From assembly GCA_902702965.1 (NCBI GenBank), contig CACRXP010000994.1, positions 26,011 through 90,010 on the forward strand: a stretch of 64,000 nt of DNA, in the 5' to 3' direction. A program made the position numbers and the translations under genes. The DNA comes from Spirometra erinaceieuropaei. Its lineage: Eukaryota > Platyhelminthes > Cestoda > Diphyllobothriidea > Diphyllobothriidae. Under the pieces are notes generated by a model. The model had not been told where the DNA came from. It made no database searches and saw only the letters and a list, made by a program, of their open reading frames with translations. Shown here piece after piece: positions 58,400-64,000 of the stretch; position 1 is the stretch's first letter, and every line of letters begins with the position of its first letter.

Positions 58400-59290
58400 T
58401 CTTTGTTGATGCTCATGCTTTCGTGTTTACCCGCCCCACATCTGCACTGAAGTCGATAGACAATGACCGACTTCTTCGCAAAGGGATGGGGTCTTTTTGT
58501 CGTATGACTTGCCGGAGGACCGTTGAGGCAGGCATGCGAGCAACTTCTATTCCAAGAAGTGTCAGGGATATAGCTACAGGTTCGGTTGCCCCTTCATGGA
58601 CGGAATGCTCCGGCATGAGTTGAGCTAAATACACCCTTCATTTAGTTCCCTTAGTGGCATTCGGCCTCTCTCAAAAAATGCTCGGGGACAACCGTTGGCT
58701 CTGAAGAGTTCATGAAGGAGTTTCCTCTCGCCTCGTTTGGCAGCTGGCGTATTGTAATGAGCTTCCACCCGCGACGTAACATGCGTAGATAGTTTAGCCG
58801 TTACAGCAGGCGGTTGTGACTGAGAACTTTCGTCGGTTTTACACACACTGTCATCGCCAGCTTGCCATCTCGATTGGCGGCAGACGAGAACATCTAAGAA
58901 CTGAGGTTCTTCGATTCCTTTTCGACCGTGAACCGTAGGTCGGGAACGGTCGAGTTTAGTCGTTATTTACAATGACTGGTCATGTCCCGGTCGATGATAA
59001 TGAAGGTGTCGCCAGCGTAGCGCGTCAAAAATGTGCGTTTGCATTTCAAGAGCAGTCGCCTCTTTAGTTTTAACAGAATCATCCCAGAGATTGTTGAGCC
59101 CACCGAGGTGCTCTTCTTTTGTTTGTACGTAACCCCTTATTAGGTAATTGATGTCTAGCATTAGAGCTCCATGAGTTCAGAGAGATCCTCAACCGTGAGC
59201 TTGTCATCGCTCCGGACAGTAAACTGGTAACTGAGACAGGGAGAGAAGTCGATACTAGGAATTCCGTCCCTACGGCACTCAACTATTAGT
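58400..59290 (-). mobile_element. Penelope-like element remnant, divergent family
   Basis: Read on the minus strand: RT motif GVTYKQKKSTSVGSTISG (59130-59080), then the catalytic segment RYAGDTFIIIDRD near 59010, where PLEs have RYVDDTF. The linker follows (KRGERKLLHELFRANGCP) and the start of the endonuclease region (LLGIEVARMPASTVLRQVIR, KDPIPL, 58590-58440). No GIY-YIG core remains. There are many stops and shifts. Confidence 0.75.
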
Positions 59291-59559
59291 CCTCATTATT
59301 AACAATCCGACGCGCTTTGAAACTATCACAAAGCGCTAATAGTTGTGGTTTGGAAGGCTGTCAATTGCAGGATAACTCCGCCCACCTCTCAGGACGGAGA
59401 ATTAAGTTGTAATGGCTCCTTTCTAAATTTGAACTCTGCGGCACTTATTCTGTTCGGATCCGAGCCGTCCCCTCCTTATTTATGTGAAGCCTTGAGCCAC
59501 CGAGCGCGAAACAGGCGTGCGTGGCACGCGCAGATGGGCTGCCTAGCTTGCTAGCACTG

Positions 59560-59735
59560 TGCTTGATCTCGCCTCCGGCCTTATTGACTTTGTCTCGACA
59601 CTGGGCCAAGATGGCTGAGGGGGGAGAGAGTGCGGCAGATTCGGCGCGAGTCTACTGTAAACCATATCGCGCAAGTCATGCGGCCACTGCTGCGGAGCAT
59701 ACGGCGGACGGTCGAACTGTCAATTTTGACCTAAC
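59560..59735 (-). repeat. Interspersed repeat R1, partial
   Basis: GGGGAGAGAGTGCGGCAGAT, GCGCGAGTCTACTGTAAACC and GGAGCATACGGCGGACGGTC. Confidence 0.58.
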
Positions 59736-59739
59736 AGGC

Positions 59740-60770
59740 CACTGAGTGCGTCGACTGCGAGGGCCTGTGGTGTGGACGTGAAGAGTTAGGCGACATCGAA
59801 TAGCACCATTCACTCACTCAGTCCGACTGTGACCACCGATGGCTGCAAACGTGAACGCATGTGCATCAGTTGGCCGTGCAAAGATTGGACACATCTTTAG
59901 CTGTAACGAATTCGGGGTTGTGGATGGAGTCAACGATCAAAAACGAGACAGGTACAAGAAGACTGAATGTCCACCGACTGCTCTGTCAACCGTCACATCA
60001 ACGTGCTCATCCGTCCCCCAACATCCGTCATTCTCCGTCGCTGCAGATTGGATACATATTGAATCAGGAACGGGCGAACACCGATATATGGGCTTCCCAA
60101 AATAGACAAGCTCCATATGGGTGAAAAGGTCTCGAAAAGGCAACCAACTCTGTCGAACTCATGTACTGCGTCTCCAGAATAAACCCCTGCTCCTGATGCG
60201 AAAGAACGCATTAATGTACGTGAACCCGATGACTATTTCCTGTTATCTAGCAGGCTCTGAAATAACCACTAAACATATTCAGGAAGGAAGTGTACCGCAT
60301 TGACTCTGAAGCAAACGAGGCAATGAAAGAAAAGTCCCGATGGCCAAGTTCATGTTAAACGAAGACCCCCTCGGTGAGGGCTAGAACGCAACAGTAGTGG
60401 TGAAACAGCAGGAGGGGTCACCCGGAGGCTATAAATTTGGACGCGACATGGTCATTCTAACCGAGCATCGCAATATCGCTTGCCGAAAAATAGCTTCTTA
60501 AGATGGTATCAGGATTTTAGAGGTGGTGTTTCAGCTATAGGGTGATACACAGAAAAAGTCTAGGGCGGAACCCACTCCTAAACCCAAGTCCAAAATACAA
60601 CAACTCTAAGCAACTTACGGGACACATGACGACACACCTCTAGTGCCCGACGGATCCTAATACCAAAATAAGAATTCCGATGATAGCAGTATCCACACGA
60701 GGTGGAGTGCCATTTGCTGTAGAGAAAATGAAAAAGTGAGCTGAGAACTATAATTAAATATAACAACAAT
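59740..60770. other. Intergenic downstream of PSTK, nothing firm
   Basis: Overlapping ORFs of 60-88 codons lie on both strands around 59840-60300 without known motifs. An acceptor-like pyrimidine tract and CTACAG near 60720 (minus) might start an alternative last PSTK exon. Confidence 0.35.
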
Positions 60771-60775
60771 TAAAG

Positions 60776-61918
60776 TTAGTCAAAACACATCTGGATGGAA
60801 GGTATTTCCTTCTGAATGTTCTCTTTAAAGACGCCAAGAATCCAAAGGCTGAATGTGTCATCGTTGATGTGCTGGTCTACCAGGGGTTTCAACTGCAGCA
60901 TAGTTACTTTCCTCACTTCATTGAGGGACTTCCCGTAACGTGCCTGGAGTTCTAAAGCTTACGGGAGAGCCACAGGCGTAAGAAAAGGCGATACTTACGA
61001 AGCGAGAGGATGCAGTTCCTTACGAGCGCCCGTAAAACAGTATCGAGGCGATGGGTCTCACTGGCTTCATTGATTTCACGATCCCTTTGACGCTCCAAGG
61101 CAATCTGATTGAGATCAAGGTAGATGACGGGAGTTGTGTAGACACGCCACAGAAACGACTCTATTGCATCCAAACTAAAATAAGCTGTTACCAAAACCCA
61201 AGTTGCTACTCCGGATCGGGCGACGTGATCTCAAGGTTATTTCGTTCCCATGGGTGAGCATTTTCATCGGGCCATTCGAAACGACTATGCATCCTGGTGA
61301 GTACAGAATCTGGCACGGGACAATCTCTGTGGGAATTTCTCTCCTTGCATACGTCCAGTGGGAGATTAAGGCTGACCGTGGCGAACCTACACTTCTCTAG
61401 ATTGCAGGTGGTCTTCCACATAAGCCAAACTAACGGTTCCTGGAAAGACGAAAATAATCCTTCCGCATACTTCTGTAATAAAAGTTGTCATCGAGGACAC
61501 AGACTAGCGGAAGGCCAGCTTTAAATTGACTTGGTTTTTGAATAGTAAGGTGCGCACAGGTTGAGTTGAACTGATCTGTGTTCCAAGCTTCTATCAAGTG
61601 TCGAACACTGCAGAGAATCTCACCACGTCTCTCTTTCCACTAATGGTGGAGTTACTTAAAATGGGGCTGAAACCGTACCTGCGATCTGTGCGATGACTCA
61701 AATTCAAAGAGCAAGTTGTCGTCAAACACAACAATGAGGTAATTAAAGACATCCAGTCTCGCAGTGAAACGCCGCGCACAACTGGATTTTCCAGCTCCAG
61801 GAAGACCAAGCAAGAGGAGGAGGAGAACATCCCTTTGATGGGGGTGACAAACGTCACCGCCCTTTTCCATATGATATGGCACTTCTTCTGTCCAATGATG
61901 GATAGCTCTATCATGCAT
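60776..61918 (-). CDS. PSTK: L-seryl-tRNA(Sec) kinase (PSTK), 5 exons, 327 aa
   Basis: PSTK uses ATP to phosphorylate Ser-tRNA(Sec); SepSecS then converts it to Sec-tRNA(Sec) for selenoprotein synthesis. Exons: 61679-61918, 61435-61639, 61210-61396, 60999-61174, 60776-60951. The introns are 39, 38, 35 and 47 nt, all GT-AG, and every phase matches. P-loop GLPGAGKSS is at residues 38-46, paired Asp at 66-67, LDDNFYYRSMR at 129-139 (close to vertebrate LDDNFYYQSMR), LNLPLDVCKERN at 158-169 and PWERNNLEITSP near 197. A C-terminal helical region follows (TTPV, HRLDTVLRALV, LNEVRK). Length is close to the ~350 aa of the human enzyme. An in-frame TAA lies three codons upstream of the ATG. The last exon is the least certain; an acceptor-like CTCTACAG near 60720 could mark a different 3' end. 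Confidence 0.9.
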
Positions 61919-63085
61919 CCGCCTGCATTAAAAGCAGACGAGAAAACCAAGCATAGTGGTCGCAGAAGTGAGTAATAAAGGGTATATTTAGCAGGAACAA
62001 GGCCTAACAACTAGAATTCGACTTGTGCACCAAACACGCGAGTACCCTAAAATGCAACCAGAAAACATATTAAGAAGGTCACCGACAGATCAGTAGAACG
62101 AGCAGAAGCCCTCTAAACTTAAAATTGAACTCAAGGCCACCGAAAATCCTTGGCAGATCATTGCGCTGGCATCTTAACGCCAAAATATCCGGGGATATGA
62201 TAGCAGAGTTGAACTGAGGAGTACCGGTTAGAAATCTAGAAAGGGAGCGTAGGGGGGCAAGGCTGTTTTCAACAAAGTTACTTGGATTGTTGAAGATGGA
62301 GGAAATTAGAAGAGAAGTGAAGCAAAAGTAAAAGGCTAAAATACAACGAGCAAACATACTGCCTTATTTTAATTCACTTACGTAAATTTACACAATAAAC
62401 GCTTATCACTGAAAAATAATATGTGGGCCTGGCAACGGACAGCAACGGACTGCAAACTGATGGTAGGTGCAATGAAAGATGTAGAGCTACGTTATACTCT
62501 AGAGTGTCGTATTGATATGAGCGATCGGTCAATATGTTTTTTATAACTCTACCTCGTCAGTGCTGAAATCTACCCTCTCCAAGGTCTGATAACAGATAGC
62601 GAAGCATTCGTCGACCACACTCGAGTAAACACATGCAGTTTCCATGGTATTTAGGGTGTCATTTAGGAGACTGCATACTGATAGATTATGAATCTAATCG
62701 AACGATGAATTGTCTTTTCATACCCAGAAAGACCGATCAAGATTAATTTGTCTCCCTTTTCATATAGATAAATGAGTTGCAACCTGCTGTGACTTTCCTC
62801 ACTAGCTCCAAACATGTTTGGTCGCTTAACTCTGAAGATTTATTTAGTTGACAATCATAATATACCTGCACTGTCATTCGTACAAAGTTGAACACGAATG
62901 TAATCGTTTAGAATGACGGAGGTTTTTTCAGTCAGCGGGTAGTCCCATCATGGAACTCATTTTCGAACGAACCAGTGGCTTCTGATACCATGATTGTATC
63001 CAAAAGGCAATTAAATTTTTCGGTTTTTGCTAGTCGACAGTTCTAACTGTAGGACTATATGCAACCAGCCATTAGCTTTGTTTCC
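61919..63085. other. PSTK upstream region
   Basis: Expected to hold the PSTK promoter. No TATA box or other element can be assigned by eye. An acceptor-like TTTTAATGCAG just before the ATG could mean a 5' UTR exon further up. The 92-codon ORF at 62079-62357 is listed separately. Confidence 0.35.
62079..62357 (-). CDS. Possible small secreted or membrane protein, unrecognised
   Basis: A 92-residue ORF upstream of PSTK on the same strand. It opens with a hydrophobic segment resembling a signal peptide or anchor (MFARCILAFYFCFTSLLISS) and ends with another hydrophobic stretch (GLLLVLLICR). No family is recognised and no splice evidence or homology supports it, so it may be a chance ORF. Confidence 0.2.
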   Translation of the reverse strand: MFARCILAFYFCFTSLLISSIFNNPSNFVENSLAPLRSLSRFLTGTPQFNSAIISPDILALRCQRNDLPRIFGGLEFNFKFRGLLLVLLICR

Positions 63086-63089
63086 TGAT

Positions 63090-64000
63090 TTTGTCTCATA
63101 TGTGACGCACCACTGGACGCTCGATATGAAATGTTTTCGTCAACCATGTTGGGAAGGGCTAATAGCTTGATTGGCTCTGCAAAAGTCGGTAATTTTCAAG
63201 GCGGTAATTTTTTCAAAGATTTTGGCGGGAAAAGGTGTTTTATGGACTCCGCGATAGTTCTGAACGTCAAAACGACAGTCGGACTTAAATACTGGAATAA
63301 TAATAGAAGTTTTCCAATGGTAAGGAAAGAAGCCATTTATGACAAATACTGAGAAGAGTTTACTAAGCAGAGGAGGAAAATCTCTTAACTGTTTTATTAG
63401 AGAGTTTGAATTTTGTCCGTACCTACTGAGTGCGAGTTGGGAAGATGGTTTATCAGTTTTTGAATACTTTCAGGAAAAAAATTAATGCTGCTGGGAGAGG
63501 CGTCAGACAACGGAGGAATTAAGGGGATTTTGTCAGTTTCAATGGTGAAATGTTTGGCAAAGAATGACTTTAACATTTCTGCTTTGCCTGACTCCTTTGT
63601 AATGGAGGTATCGTTCGTACTAAGCAAAGGCGGAATGACGTGGTGAGATTTAGCAGATGATCTTTGACGGAAGATGTGAGAAAATGATTAAGAAGCATTC
63701 ATGCCATTAATAGCTAAAGACTCTCTACGCCTATCTCGCACAAGCCTCCTTTTCAGGGCTAATTTAAATATTTTGACGATTCCTAGATGAACTGATAATG
63801 AGCCTACAGAAGGATCTTTGAGCTGCTTCTGTAGCTTTGTGATAGAAATCATGATAGAAATCCATAGATAGAGGAAAGGTGTCATTAGTAAAAACTAAGT
63901 CTAATACAATATGGTTTCTGATCGAAGGGTGGACTAATTGAGACAAATTTGACAATTGAATGCTGTCTAGAAGCTTCTGGGATTTAGGAGAGGAAGTATG
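63090..64000 (-). mobile_element. Non-LTR retrotransposon (LINE) fragment, runs off the window
   Basis: Read on the minus strand from the window edge, the fragments follow LINE order. First is the end of an AP-type endonuclease (LSQLVHPSIRNHIVLDLVFT). Next is the linker before RT (ESGKAEMLKSFFAKHFTIET, then IQKLINHLPNSHSVGTDKIQ). Then comes RT motif 1-2 sequence (WKTSIIIPVFKSDCRFDVQN, KIFEKITALKI, ISPSQHG). The order resembles Jockey/CR1-type elements; the clade is not assigned. Frameshifts are frequent and no RT core (YADD) follows below 63.1 kb, so the copy is truncated and dead. Confidence 0.75.

Noticed and set aside
61206..61208. TAG as the stop codon of PSTK
   Set aside because: It lies inside a 35-nt GT-AG intron; skipping it restores two further exons whose order and motifs match the PSTK C-terminus.
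1..64000. Bacterial-type systems (operons, CRISPR arrays, toxin-antitoxin, defence islands)
   Set aside because: Introns, SINEs, PLEs and LINEs show a eukaryotic genome; no regularly spaced short direct repeats of CRISPR type were seen.

Overview
The window is eukaryotic: spliced genes, no operons, no ribosome-binding sites. Three things suggest a parasitic flatworm, most likely a diphyllobothriidean tapeworm (Spirometra/Dibothriocephalus type). Host introns are either 35-47 nt or several kb. Decayed Penelope-like elements (PLEs) with GIY-YIG endonucleases are abundant. tRNA-derived SINEs and TTAGGG-like interstitial arrays are dense. The taxon is an inference and was not checked by any search.

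Two host genes can be reconstructed, both on the minus strand. The first is a tektin gene running from about 32.0 kb down to its stop codon at 4463. Eight exons were found by splice sites, matching intron phases and family motifs; the 5' end is missing or unrecognised. Its 1.4-6.3 kb introns are filled with repeats. The second is a complete-looking gene for phosphoseryl-tRNA(Sec) kinase (PSTK, 60776-61918). It has five exons split by introns of 39, 38, 35 and 47 nt and predicts 327 residues. No host exon is confirmed between 32.0 and 60.8 kb.

The rest is largely repeats. (1) PLE remnants lie at 9.0-9.8, 14.5-14.9, 15.1-15.8, 22.0-23.2, 38.0-38.7, 51.8-53.0, 53.4-58.15 and 58.4-59.3 kb. Several are inverted head to head, and some carry hammerhead-ribozyme-like cores. 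(2) Non-LTR retrotransposon fragments lie at 32.3-33.0 kb and 63.1-64.0 kb. (3) A family of ~1 kb near-palindromic elements has TA-flanked CAGT termini (13.5, 19.7, 26.2, 28.6, 30.75 and 46.7 kb). (4) A second terminal-inverted-repeat (TIR) family encloses degenerate TTAGGG repeats (6.3, 40.4, 45.1 and 50.25 kb); a larger relative lies at 34.7-35.6 kb. (5) A tRNA-Arg-like SINE has about 14 copies or fragments. (6) Another interspersed repeat, called R1 here, has about eight copies. There is a 401-base assembly gap at 53012-53412.

Layout: 0-4.4 kb sparse, with repeats; 4.4-32 kb the tektin gene with repeat-filled introns; 32-51 kb repeat-rich intergenic DNA; 51-59.3 kb a PLE cluster around the gap; 60.7-62 kb PSTK; 63.1 kb to the end a LINE that runs off the window. 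Tektin (ciliary microtubules) and PSTK (selenocysteine synthesis) have no evident functional link.
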